Shown piece by piece: positions 44,970 to 56,500 of a stretch of DNA of 64,000 nt. The translations under genes were made by a program, and so were the position numbers. The notes beneath the pieces are model-generated. The model was not told the origin of the DNA. It did no database searches and saw nothing but the letters and a program-made list of their open reading frames with translations. Origin of the DNA: Vicia villosa (Eukaryota > Streptophyta > Magnoliopsida > Fabales > Fabaceae); assembly GCF_029867415.1 (NCBI RefSeq), contig NW_026705228.1:930001-994000 (forward strand). Direction: 5' to 3'. How positions within the stretch are numbered: the stretch's first letter is position 1; every line of letters starts with the position of its first letter.

Positions 44970-46199
44970 CTAAGACCCTAGCCTACGCAAAATCCGCGCC
45001 AGAACATCATGAATCCCGTCAGTGCTTGTAGCTTGCCTTGCCATGAAAGAGCGAAACTCAGCATTGGCTGCTTCTTGCGCGTCCAAACGAGAAGCCAGTA
45101 TAGCTTGATTCTGATGAAGAGCTTCCAAGGTCTCCATCAGAGCTGAGGTTTCACCAGAAGAAGAGGCACAAGGATTTCTGCCAAAAGGGACAGCAATCTC
45201 AGCAGGGCGATCTTCTAGAAGGTCTTCAGCTTGTGCATCTTCCATCTCCACATCTGAGTCTGACTCAGAAGTAGCCTCAGCATATTCTGGTTCAGGCAGC
45301 ACAGAAGTTCCAACTTCCAACGCTTGAAGAATAGCTGCTAGGTTTGTTGGAGGAGTAGGACCAGCAACTTCAGCAGGATAAACCACTACTAGAAAGACCA
45401 TGTGAGGTGCTTTTTCAGAAGGGTTCATTCTGAACCAGTTAAACAACCACTGAAAATCTCCAGTCAGCACAGGAAACCATGGTCTCCACACCACGATGTC
45501 TCTGCAGAGATTTTCTTCTTCCAACTCATCTGCAGGTATCCTCTCCTCAAGAACTCTTCTGTTCCTGATGAGATGGTGATAGCTGCTTTCACCAATTTCC
45601 AGCCGAAGACCACGAACACCAGGAGCTTCAGACATGAACCTTCTCTGAGTGTCTGTAGCCCTAACCAGAAAGTCCTGACGAAAGGTATCCCAAAGGTTGC
45701 TTGTAGCATACTCATCCAGATGGTTAAGGTGAGCAGCACCCAGAATCTCCAACCAGCTATTTACATCAGAATGTAAAAGCTCCAAAAATGATTGAGTGGT
45801 AGGGGTTGGAGGGTTGACAGTGAACCTGGAGTCGGGAAAAACCACACTGTAGGGGTTAGGTGTTCTGGTGGGAAAAGGGTGTGAGAGAGATGAAGAAATA
45901 TCTGAGGGATGGGTTGAAGGAGAGGAGATATCAGATGGTGAAGAAGGTGGTTCCGAAAGGATGAATGAGGAGGAAGAGGTGGTGGAAGAATGTGAAGAGG
46001 GTGGTGATTCAAGGATACTGTCAAGGGGTTGATACAGGCGTCTAGAATAGTTACCAGACATCATGGCTTCAAAGGGATTCACCTTGAGAGGGTCATAGTA
46101 GGTTTTGACTCTTTTTGATTTGATTTCTGGTTCATCAGTTGCCTTTCTCTTTTGTTTTCGATCAGTTTCTTGATTTCCAGAGCTTGACGATGGATTCAT
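44970..46199 (-). CDS. SIRE-1 accessory ORF (env-like position), 409 aa, shortened
   Basis: An open frame downstream of pol. The N-terminus is basic (KQKRKATDEPEIKSKR), followed by a Ser/Pro-rich stretch and a C-terminal part. That C-terminal part aligns with the last half of the SIRE-2 ORF at 61893: NPPTPTTQSFLEL with NPPEPEPYTYLEL, NLWDTFRQDF with NLWRRFRKDF, NPSEKAP with NPSEKDP, NLAAIL with NLAAIL. Compared with SIRE-2 it lacks about 430 N-terminal residues. I see no clear signal peptide or membrane segment, so an envelope role is not supported here. It ends with a short coiled-coil stretch. Function unknown. Confidence 0.85.
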   Translation of the reverse strand: MNPSSSSGNQETDRKQKRKATDEPEIKSKRVKTYYDPLKVNPFEAMMSGNYSRRLYQPLDSILESPPSSHSSTTSSSSFILSEPPSSPSDISSPSTHPSDISSSLSHPFPTRTPNPYSVVFPDSRFTVNPPTPTTQSFLELLHSDVNSWLEILGAAHLNHLDEYATSNLWDTFRQDFLVRATDTQRRFMSEAPGVRGLRLEIGESSYHHLIRNRRVLEERIPADELEEENLCRDIVVWRPWFPVLTGDFQWLFNWFRMNPSEKAPHMVFLVVVYPAEVAGPTPPTNLAAILQALEVGTSVLPEPEYAEATSESDSDVEMEDAQAEDLLEDRPAEIAVPFGRNPCASSSGETSALMETLEALHQNQAILASRLDAQEAANAEFRSFMARQATSTDGIHDVLARILRRLGS

Positions 46200-46655
46200 G
46201 ATGAAGTTGCAGATATTGAAAACTGCTAGGGTTTATGATATGAATGCAAAGAGAGAGAACGAAAAAGAAACTGAATGCAAAGTGAGAGAAATATAAGAGG
46301 GAAAAGAAACGTTTGAAGAGTATAAAAAGAAAAACTGAAAAAGAGTAAATGATGGATAGCATTTAATGTTACGTGACGTGAGGAGAGATAATAATGACAA
46401 AAGACGAGATTTGCACAGTTACCTAAGTGGACGTCCCCTCAACTGCACGCACGCTTGTCCAGAAATAGTGAACACGTGTTTACCATCTGGATAGCCAGTT
46501 ACAGCTGTTTTGCTTTTAAAGAGATTCTGAATCAACTTAGACAATGAAACGTTAGTAATAACTGAATCACAATTTCTAATTGATTTCAATCAGAACTTCT
46601 TAAAAAAAACAATTTCATTTCAGAAGATACTTATACACAAGATCTTCTCATCTTC
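46200..46655 (-). other. Spacer between SIRE-1 pol and accessory ORF
   Basis: AT-rich noncoding sequence of 456 bp. It shares GAACACGTG and GCACGC segments with the matching spacer in SIRE-2 (61585-61892). Confidence 0.6.
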
Positions 46656-49166
46656 TCATTCTGGGCATAAATCCATACTGATATTCTTCAGAATGAACTT
46701 AAACCTATCTTCAGCAAGGGGTTTTGTAAAGATATCAGCCCATTGATGGTCTGTATCCACAAAGTTTAAAGATATAACACCCTTCTGAACATAGTCCCTT
46801 ATGAAATGATGTTTAATCTCAATATGTTTAGCTTTTGAATGTAAAATAGGATTCTTAGATAAACATATAGCAGAAGTATTATCACAGAAAATAGGAATGT
46901 TACTCTCATATATCTGATAATCTTCCAGCTGACTTCTCATCCAGAGCATTTGTGTGCTACAACCAGCAGCAGTAACATATTCTGCTTCTGTTGTTGAGAG
47001 GGCAATAGTAGCTTGCTTCTTGCTGTACCATGAGATCAGATGACTTCCAAGAAATTGACAACTTCCAGAAGTGCTCTTTCTTTCTATTCTATCTCCAGCA
47101 TAGTCAGCATCACAGAATCCTACTAAGTTGTAATCTTTAAATCTTCTGTAAACTAAACCAACATTAGTAGTACCTTTCAGATACCTTAGAATTCTCTTAA
47201 CTGCTGTTAAATGAGATTCTCTTGGATCTGATTGGAATCGAGCACACAAACAAACACTAAAGAGAATGTCAGGTCTAGAAGCAGTTAGATATAGAAGAGA
47301 TCCAATCATACCTCTGTACAACTTCTGATCTACCTTCTTACTTACCTCATCCTTACCTAGTACACATGTTGGATGCATAGGAGTTTTGGCTTCTTTGCTT
47401 TCAGAAAGATTAAACTTCTTCAGAAGTTCTTTCACATACTTCGTTTGATGAACATAGGTTCCATCGGAAGTTTGGTTAATTTGAATCCCAAGGAAATACT
47501 TGAGTTCTCCCATCATGCTCATTTCGAATTCAGCCTGCATAAACTCAGCAAACTCCTTTCCAAGTGTAGCATTAGATGTTCCAAAGATAATATCATCAAC
47601 ATATATTTGACAAATTAAAATATCCTTTTTAAATGTTTTACAAAAGAGAGTAGTGTCCACTTTTCCTCTAGTGAAATCATTTTCCAGAAGGAAAGAACTC
47701 AAACGTTCATACCAAGCTCTGGGAGCTTGTTTCAATCCGTATAATGATTTCTTTAATTTGAAAACATGATTTGGAGACATGGAGTCTTCAAAACCAGGAG
47801 GTTGGTGAACATAAACTTCTTCATCTATATAACCATTTAAGAAGGCACTCTTGACATCCATCTGATAAAGAGTGATGTTGTGTTGAGTGGCAAAAGAAAT
47901 TAATAGACGAATAGATTCTAACTTGGCCACTGGTGCAAAGGTTTCTGTATAATCAATCCCTTCTTGCTGACTATAACCCTGAGCAACCAGTCTGGTTTTG
48001 TTTCTTACCACTTCACCTTTCTCACTTAGCTTGTTTCTGAAAATCCACTTAGTACCGATGATGTTAAATCCTTTTGGTCTAGGAACCAAGTCCCATACAT
48101 CATTCCTTGTAAACTGATTTAGTTCTTCTTGCATGGAAATTATCCAGTCTGGATCTTCTAGAACTTGATCAACAGAAGTTGGCTCGATCAAAGAAACAAG
48201 ACCTAATTGACATTCTGCATTGTTCTTAAGGAATGCCCTTGTTCTGATGGGATCATCTTTCTTTCCAAGGATCACATCTTCTGAATGAGCTGAGGCAAGT
48301 CTAGGTGATCTTCTGATAGTTGGTTCTTCAAAAATCCTAAGATTCTCTAAAGATGCAGCAACTTGATCTTCTGATCCATTGCTTCTGAGACTGCCAGCTT
48401 CTGCAGCTTTGCTTCTTGATTCTTCAACTTCTGATATATCAATATCAAAATCTGCAAAATTCTCAAACTGCTTTGGTTTTTCAAGACCAAGCTTATCATC
48501 AAACCTGATATTGATTGATTCTTCTACAATCAATGTTTCAGTATTGTATACTCTGTAGCCTTTAGAGCGTTCAGAATATCCAAGAAGGAAACACTTTTGT
48601 GCTTTAGAATCAAACTTACCAAGATGATCTTTAGTATTCAGAATAAAACATACACATCCAAAAGGATGGAAATATGAAATGTTGGGCTTTCTGTTCTTCC
48701 ACAATTCATAAGGAGTCTTATTTAGAATAGGTCTGATAGAGATTCTATTCTGAATATAACACGCAGTGTTAATTGCTTCTGCCCAGAAATGCTTAGCCAT
48801 ATTGGTTTCATTGATCATGGTTCTGGCCATTTCTTGTAGAGTCCTATTCTTTCGCTCTACAACTCCATTTTGCTGTGGAGTTCTGGGGCAAGAGAAATCA
48901 TGGGCAATACCATTTTCTTTGAAGAACTCCTCAAAGAATCTGTTCTCAAATTCACCACCATGATCACTTCTGACCTTTATGATTTTACACTCTTTCTCAG
49001 ATTGAATCTGAGTGCAGAAATCAAAGAACACTGAATGAGACTCATCCTTGTGTTTCAAGAACTTTACCCATGTCCAGCGGCTATAATCATCAACGATGAC
49101 TAATCCATATTTCTTCCCTCTGACAGATGTTGTTTTGACTGGGCCAAACAGATCAATCATCCCATG
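46656..49166 (-). pseudogene. pol: SIRE-1 pol: integrase core, RT and RNase H; 5' part deleted
   Basis: The frame is open from the deletion junction (about 49166) to the stop at 46656. The integrase core keeps all three catalytic positions (VIVDDYSRWTW, RSDHGGEFEN, NGVVERKNRT) but lacks its zinc-binding N-terminus. The GKEY-type C-terminal part and a variable linker follow. RT has IYVDDIIFG (YVDD at 47592-47603), and RNase H shows CDADYAGD, TTEAEYVTA and FCDNTSAI. Gag and pol are in different frames at the junction, and protease is absent, so the element cannot make a normal polyprotein. The ATG at 49322 is only a shadow reading through gag. Confidence 0.9.
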
Positions 49167-50205
49167 TTGCCATAAGACCTTTCTTCTTATGAAACTTCTT
49201 CTTGGGATTCTCCTTCTGAAGTTTCGGACACTCATTCTTGTAATGTCCAGGCTCATTGCACTCATAGCAGACAGCCTTCTTCTTGTCAGATCTTCTGTCA
49301 CCAGAAGATTCTCCACGTTCAAATCTCTTTGAACTTCTGAAGCCTCTGAACTTCCTTTGCTTGCTCTTCCAAAGTTGTTTCACCCTTCTGGAGATCATGG
49401 GCAGTTCATCTTCTTCTTCAGATTCTGATTCTTCAGGATCTTCTTCTCTAGCCTGAAAAGCGTTAGTGCATTTTTTAATATTAGATTTTAATGCAATAGA
49501 CTTACCTTTCTTCTGAGGCTCGTTTGCGTCCAGCTCAATTTCATGGCTTCTCAAGGCACTGATAAGCTCTTCCAAAGAAACTTCATTCAGATTCTTGGCA
49601 ATCTTGAATGCAGTCACCATTGGACCCCATCTTCTGGGTAAGCTTCTGATGATCTTCTTTACATGATCAGCCTTGGTGTAGCCTTTGTCCAGAACTCTTA
49701 ATCCAGCAGTCAGAGTTTGAAATCTTGAAAACATCTTCTCAATGTCTTCGTCATCCTCCATCTTGAAGGCTTCATACTTCTGGATTAGAGCAAGAGCTTT
49801 AGTCTCCTTGACTTGAGCATTTCCTTCATGAGTCATTTTCAAGGACTCATATATGTCATGGGCCGTTTCCCTGTTAGATATCTTCTCATACTCAGCATGA
49901 GAGATAGCATTCAGCAAAACAGTCCTGCATTTGTGATGATTCTTGAAATCTTTCTTTTGATCATCATTTATTTCGCTTCTCGTGAGCCTTACACCAGTAG
50001 CTTTAACAGGATGTTTGTAACCATCCAGCAGAAGATCCCATAGATCAGCATCTAGACCAAGAAAGTAACTTTCCAGTTTATCTTTCCAGTATTCAAAGTT
50101 TTCACCATCAAATACTGGTGGTCTAGTATAACCATTGTTACCATTGTATTGCTCAGCAGAGCCAGATGTAGATGCAGTTGGATTTGATTGAGATTCACCA
50201 GCCAT
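49153..50205 (-). pseudogene. gag: SIRE-1 gag, C-terminally truncated (350 aa)
   Basis: Starts at ATG 50205. It has the copia gag region (FDGENFEYWKDKLESYFLG, MFSRFQTLTAGLRVL, RRWGPMVTAFK), an acidic stretch and one zinc knuckle CYECNEPGHYKNEC (CX2CX4HX4C, about residue 313). It is nearly identical to SIRE-2 gag over residues 80-280. It stops at LMATWDD, where SIRE-2 gag continues for 290 more residues; this is the left edge of the internal deletion. Confidence 0.88.
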
Positions 50206-50277
50206 CTTTTACTGAAGCGTTTTTCTCTTCCTGAATCTTTTCTAAACACGGTTAAGTGCTTGCACCTTAGAACCGGC

Positions 50278-50289
50278 GCTCTGATGTCA
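50278..50289 (-). promoter_or_regulatory. SIRE-1 primer binding site (degenerate tRNA-iMet)
   Basis: The minus strand reads TGACATCAGAGC, 10 of 12 matches to the initiator-Met site. It is two bases inside the 5' LTR. SIRE-2 has TGGCATCAGAGC here. Confidence 0.8.
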
Positions 50290-50291
50290 AT

Positions 50292-51511
50292 TGAAGGATA
50301 GAAAAACACTTAGAAAGGGGGGGGGTTTGAATAAGTGTAGTCTTAAAAACTTGAACGATAAAAATAAATTGCACAGTTATTTTTATCCTGGTTCGTTGTT
50401 AACTAAACTACTCTAGTCCACCCCCACGGAGTGATTTACCTCACCTGAGGATTTAATCCACTAATCGCAACAGATTACAATGGTTTTCCACTTAGTCCGC
50501 GACTAAGTCTTCTAGAGTATCCTGATCACAACCTGATCACTCCAGGAACAAATGCTTAGACACAAGCTAAGACTTTCTTAGAGTATCCTGACCACCACGT
50601 GATCACTCTAAATACAACTGCTTAGACACAAGCTAAGACTTCCTAGAGTATCCTGATCAACACTTGATCACTCTAGTTACTTACAAATTAATGTAATCAA
50701 TTCTAAGAGTATTACAAATGCTTCTGAAAAGCTATAATCACAACAGTGATATTTCTCTTAACGTTTAAGCTTAATCTCACTAATATATTACAACAGCAAT
50801 GTAGTGAGCTTTGATGAAGATGAAGTTTCTGAGCTTTGAATTTGAACAGCGTTTCAGCAAGTTAATATTCACAGAATTTGGTTCAGAGTTGTTAACCTTG
50901 CTTTTCATCAGAACTTCATATTTATAGGCGTTTGAGAAGATGACCGTTGAGCGCATTTAATGCTTTGCGTATTCCGTACAGCTTTGCATTTAATGTTTCA
51001 CGCTTTTGTCAACTACCTCGAGCCTTGTTCACGCTGTGTCTACTGACGTTGCCTTTAATAGCTTCCAACGTTCCTTTTGTCAGTCAGCGTAGCCTGCCAC
51101 TTGTACTTTCTTCTGATCTGATGTTTGTGAATAAAATATTTGAATATCATCAGAGTCAAACAGCTTGGTGCATAGCATCTTCTTGTCTTCTGACCTTGAA
51201 GTGCTTCTGAGCGTGATACCATGAGAACTTCAGTGCTTCTGCTTCTGATCTCAAGTTCTTCTGATGCTTTCATAGTCCCATGTTCTGATTCTGCCTTGAC
51301 CATCTTCTGATGTCTTGCCAGACCATGTTCTGATGTTGCATGCTGAACCTTCTGAGACAAAGCTTCTGAGCGCTGATTTGTGCATACTCTTTATATATTT
51401 CCTGAAAGGGAAATTGCAATGTATTAGAGTACCACATTATCTCACACAAAATTCATATCCTTGTTATCATCAAAACTAAGAATATTGATCAGAACAAATC
51501 TTGTTCTAACA
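50292..51511 (-). repeat. SIRE-1 5' LTR (1220 bp)
   Basis: This is the transcribing LTR. It has nine Gs where the left copy has eight, plus five C/T differences. The TATA box TATAAATAT lies at 50918-50926 on the minus strand. Confidence 0.95.
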
Positions 51512-51952
51512 ATATTCACCATATATTCACTAGGATTAACGCCATAAGGCTACCCACAGAAATAATCAACACAAACAACACAACATTGGCCATAGGACCT
51601 AAAATCAACAATGTCCATAAACCGGACGAGTCAACTTACCTAACTGTACATGCAAGTTAGTATATTCCACATAATTTCAACAAAGCAACACAACCAAAAT
51701 TATCTACTAATTAATCTTCGTTACCCCGTCAGTTTTCACTAAATTCTGGACAACTAAGTATACCGCTAATTCGGCTAGTTTGACCAAACGGGACTTTTAT
51801 CAACTTCAGTTATTACTAATATTAATCTTTATTCTGCTAAGAATTAGCTTATTGATACAATATTGTTTGCTACCAATTTTCTTAACCAGTTAACAACTCT
51901 GCTACTTCTATTATTTATACCCATTGTTACCAACTTAACTCTCCTGCTATAA
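51512..51952 (-). repeat. Old LTR, second piece, with SIRE-1 and LINE target duplications
   Basis: 51512-51516 is the right ATATT copy. The rest continues the AACAAC-rich LTR begun at 41370. Positions 51937-51952 (AACTCTCCTGCTATAA) recur with one change at 57611-57626, framing the LINE. Confidence 0.65.
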
Positions 51953-52234
51953 GTTTTTGGTATGAAAAAGTCTTCTAACACACAATGAGATTAAACTCAC
52001 GTGTTTCTAGAGAGAAGTCAGTCCTTCTCTCTCTAAGAAACTTAACGTGCCTTTTCCCCCTTTTCTCTTTTAGGGTTTAGTGGTGGCGATCTGTTTTCTT
52101 CTTCCATCAGCAAGTCTGGTCTTTTTCCCCAGGTTTTTTCTGGTTTCTTTCCTCTTGGTGCGGTACCAAGTTCTTGTCTTATCCTTTCCTTTGTAGAGAA
52201 TTTAGAGTGTGGTTGTGGTGTCTTGTTGTTTCCG
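51953..52234 (+). other. LINE 5' untranslated region
   Basis: About 280 bp that are pyrimidine-rich (TTCTTTCCTCTT-type stretches) upstream of the ORF1 ATG. It would be expected to hold the internal Pol II promoter; no clear motif is visible. Confidence 0.55.
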
Positions 52235-53501
52235 ATGGATAAATGGAGGAGCATACATTTATCCAAGGAGGAAGAAGAAGGGGTTGTGGTGGAGGATGAC
52301 GAGATATGCGAAGTAGAATCCTTTCAAAGAACACTGGCAGGTAAACTATGGACGGATATCAGCTTCAATGTTAGGGCCTTTAAGAGTACTATGATAAGCG
52401 CGTGGAAACTCAAGAATCAGGTGGAGTCTCAAGATCTGGGGAAGAATATGTTTTTGTTCAAGTTCGCCACAAAAAGGGATTTGGAGTTTGTTCTCAAGAA
52501 TGGACCATGGAGCTTCGACAGATCGCTGTTGGTCCTTAATCGCATTTCTGGTGAAGAAGAACCTTCCGATCTTAATATGCACTTTGCTTCCTTTTGGGTG
52601 AGAATATACGAACTCCCGCTGAACCTGAGAACAGAAGCTATGGCAAGAAAGATAGGTAACATCTTGGGAAACTTTGAAGAGATGGATGCTAGAGAGGTAT
52701 GCAGGAATGGACGTTTTTTACGAATTAAGGTAACCCTGAATCTCAAAAGGCCACTGAAAGAGAAACGCTGGTTAAAGTGAAAGATAAAAACTTGCGAGTT
52801 CATTTCAAATATGAACGACTGCCTACCTTTTGTTTTGTGTGCGGAAGATTGGGTCATCAAATGAAGGACTGTGAATCTCTAGACGACCTTACTGAGGAAG
52901 TATTTGAGGAGCTGGAGGAACAGGATCTTTCGTATGGGCAATGGCTTCGCGCGTCTCCCCTACCAAAGATGAACGAAGACCAGAAAAAGGGAGACTCAAG
53001 TTCAGGAACCTGTAGCAAAAATTTATTCCAAGTCTCATCAAGACAGAGTAGATGTAACCAGAAAGTGACCAACAAAAGTGATGAGGCGGAGGTGGAACAA
53101 GACAGAGAAGCGACGGAAGAAAGGGGGGAGGCTAGAGGAGGAGATGGGAACCCAGAGAAATCAAAACATAAGGAGGTTGATATTGAAAAGATGGCTGAAT
53201 CTCTAGGGGCAGTGGCGTTATCTTTAGAAGGAATTGGAGATGGGATTCAAAAAAGGACCCTATGCTGCCAAAAAAGAAATGGGTTAGGAGGAAGAACGTT
53301 AACACTGGAAATAGTACTCAAGGGAGGAAGAAACTGGTGGAAAATAGCAAGAGGCAATTGATTGACGTTATGATAACGGAAGGCCCAATTGAAGCATGTG
53401 GGAGCGGAGAGAAAAAGAGGAAACAAGAAGCTACTGAGGAGGTCCAAAAATCCGTGTTACCAGAGGTGGTGTTGGAGACCCAACACCGCCTATCTCAATG
53501 A
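52235..53501 (+). pseudogene. LINE ORF1 (nucleic-acid-binding protein), two frameshifts
   Basis: Starts MDKWRSIHLSKEEEEG. Residues about 25-180 resemble DUF4283 (FATKRDLEFVLKNGPWSFD, FWVRIYELPLNLRTEAMARKIG). A knuckle CFVCGRLGHQMKDC (CX2CX4HX4C) follows, then a variable acidic tail. A one-base deletion near 52757 shifts the frame ahead of the knuckle, and another shift near 53255 moves the tail to a third frame, which ends at TGA 53499-53501. That stop overlaps the ORF2 start in ATGA. Confidence 0.85.
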
Positions 53502-56500
53502 AGATCCTAAGCTGGAACTGCAGGGGTTTGGGGCACCCTCGTGCAGTTTGAGCCTTAAAGAGGCTCATCCGGTTAGAGAACCCCCAACTGGTTTTTCTTA
53601 TGGAAACCAGATTAAACAAAGAAGAAATGGATCGTGTAAGGCTTAGCTTGGGTTGGAATAACGTATTCTCTGTGTGTTGTAGAGGGGCAGGACGAGGAAG
53701 GGCTGGAGGTTTGTGTCTACTGTGGAATGAGGACGTTACTATCCATATTAACTCACACTCTCAGAACCATATTTGTGGAAAGTGTCACAACGAAACTGAA
53801 GGAGTTCATTGGGATTTTGCTGGGGTTTACGGGTTTCCGGAAGAACATAAAAAACGAAACACTTGGCATTTGGTGAAAGAGATCCATCGTGAATAGAGTG
53901 TTTGTATGATTCTTTTTGGAGACTTGAACGACATTACTCAAGTCAGTGAAAAGATTGGGGGAATTGGTAGAACTGCAACTCAATTATCATGGAGCAGAGA
54001 TGTGATAGATCAATGTGGTTTACATGATATTGGTTTCTCCGGTTACCCTTTCACGTGGTCAAATGGGCGACAGGGAGTTGAAAACATTCAATGCAGGCTG
54101 GATCGTGCTTTATGTTCAGGCACCTTTCGGGAACATTTCTCTCTCACTTCAGTTGTTCATTTGCCTCGTCACGGGTCTGATCATGCGGTTTTGCGTTTGG
54201 TAGTGGAAAAAGAATTGGTGAAGGAGAAGAGAACCCATTTGTTCAGATTTGAAGAGGTATGGGCTAAGCATTCTCGATGCAAAAAATTGGTGAAGCAGAT
54301 ATGGAGAGATACTAGTGGACCCATATCCCATAAACTCAAGGCTGTCCAGGAGCTAAACACAATTTTCAAAGAATATAGGACAGGGAATGTGGCTAAGGAA
54401 TTAAGGAGAATTTAAACTTTGCTAAGAGAGGAGAGAAGATGGGCGTCGGGTACAGAAGATATTCAAGAGTTCAAAGCTTTAGAAAACCAGAGGAGTAAGT
54501 TACTCAGAATTGAAGAAACTACTTGGAGGCAGAGAAGCAGATCCTTGTGGTTGATGGATGGAGACCGTAATACAAAGTTTTTCCACGGGAAGGCTAGTCA
54601 ACGCAGAAAGACAAACACAATAAAAAGGCTAAAGGAGGTGGATGGAAAGTGGTGTGTTGGGGTTGTCCATTGCGAAAGGATCCTTGTCAACTATTTCAGG
54701 GGGATTTTCACTTCTTCCAACCCGGCTGATATTGCAGGTGTATGCAGTTTTGTAGGCAAAGAGATCCTGGATAGATGTAAGCTTATCTGCGCTGCTCCTT
54801 TTGTTGAACACGAGGTCAAAGAGGCGATTTTTCAGATGCATCCCACTAAGGCTCCTGGTCCCGATGGCTTGCCTGCCCTTTTCTACCATAAATATTGGAA
54901 TACTGTCGGTCAGGACATAGTTTCTGTTGCGCTTGATATGCTGAACAATCAACGTGACCCCGCTGATCTAAACTCCACCTTCATTGCCCTCATACCGAAG
55001 ATCAAGAACCCCCGAGCACCGCATGACTTTCGGCCTATCAGTTTGTGTAATGTTGTTATGAAAGCCGTAACGAAGTCTATAGCAAATAGACTAAAAGAGT
55101 TCCTGCCAGAAGTTGTTAGTGAGGAGCAAAGCGCTTTTGTGAAAGGAAGGTTAATAACAGACAATGCGCTTATCGCTATGGATTGTTTCCACTGGATGAA
55201 GAACAAAAAAGCTGGGAAGAAAGGTACCATGGCTCTGAAGCTCGACATGTCAAAAGCTTATGACCTCCTTGAATGGGACTTTGTGGTTGGCGCGCTAGAA
55301 GCTTTTGGTTTCCCCTCAAATCTGGTTATGCTTATCAGAAGATGTATTTCCTCTGTCTCATACCAAATTCTGATAAATTGTCAGCCGAGTAGGAAATTTT
55401 TTCCGGATCGGGGTCTTCGTCAAGGAGATCCGTTATCCCCTTACCTGTTTATTCTATGTGCAGATATTTTTTCAGGGATGTTGAAGCATGCTGCCATTAA
55501 CAAAGAAATACACGGAGTTAAAGTTGCTAGGAAGGCTCCCACTATCTCTCACTTATTTTTTGCAGATGACAGTCTGATTTTTGCGCGAGCCAACGAGAAA
55601 GAAGCTGTCACAATTATGAAAATTCTGGAAAGATATCAGTGTGCCTCAGGCCAGATGGTAAATGGTGACAAGTCTGAAGTTTCCTTCAGCAGTAACCTAT
55701 CCGTTGAGCTAAAGGAGTCTATTCGGAACAAGCTGGGTTTTAGAGCGGTGGGCAGTCATTCAAAGTATCTCGGCTTGCCTTTTTTGTTTGGTAGATCCAA
55801 AAAAGAGGTGTTCTCCATGGTTGTTTATAGGGTGTGGAAGAAAGTGAAAGGATGGAAAGAAAGCTTTCTATCAAAGACGGGAAAGGAAGTTCTCATTAAG
55901 GCGGTGGCGCAAGCAATACCTACATACGTAATGAGTTGTTACAGGATCCCAGATTGTGTGTGCAATGATATTGAGGCAATGCTATCAAAATTCTGGTGGG
56001 GTTCCAAGAATGGGGAGCGGAAATTACATTGGATGAGTTGGGAACGGATGGCAAAATCAAAAGGTGAGGGGAATTTGGGCTTCTGGGGTATAAAAGATTT
56101 TAACAGTGGCTTGTTGGGGAAACAATATTGGAGGCTGATGAAGGGTGATGCTTCATTGTTTGAACGATTTTTTAAAGGCAGATATTACCCAAGATGTGGC
56201 ATTTCAGAAGCGGGACTGGGGTTCAAACCAAGTTATGCGTGGCGTAGCATCTGTAGCGCCAAGGAGATGGTTTCCAAAGGTTTAAGATGGAGAATAGGGA
56301 ACAGAGAGCTGGTTCGAATAGCGGAAGACAACTGGATTCCAACAATCGCGAGGTTTAAGCCTTTCTCTTCAAGAAATCTATTGGTGCCGAATGAAAAAGT
56401 TTCAAAACTTATTGATAGCGACCTTGGCAGATGGAAAGAAGAGGAACACAGGAAAAACTTTACACCTTTCGAAGCTGTGCACATTGCGAGTATCCCCATA

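Larger units (their letters stand above)
42506..51511 (-). mobile_element. SIRE-1: 9.0-kb SIRE/Maximus-type Ty1/copia retrotransposon
   Basis: Two 1.2-kb LTRs begin TGAAGGATAG and end GTTCTAACA, flanked by perfect ATATT duplications. On the minus strand the order is PBS, gag, integrase-RT-RNase H, accessory ORF, several polypurine tracts and LTR. The accessory ORF behind pol and the multiple polypurine tracts are sirevirus traits. An internal deletion removes the gag C-terminus, protease and integrase N-terminus. The LTRs differ by five C/T transitions and one G-run length change. Confidence 0.93.

Noticed and set aside
49153..49322. Start of SIRE-1 pol at ATG 49322
   Set aside because: The first 50 residues are a shifted reading of the gag zinc-knuckle region; real integrase similarity begins near 49166.
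52223..52234. Upstream ATG (MLFP) for LINE ORF1
   Set aside because: MDKWRS at 52235 fits the usual start of plant LINE ORF1 better; the four extra codons add nothing conserved.
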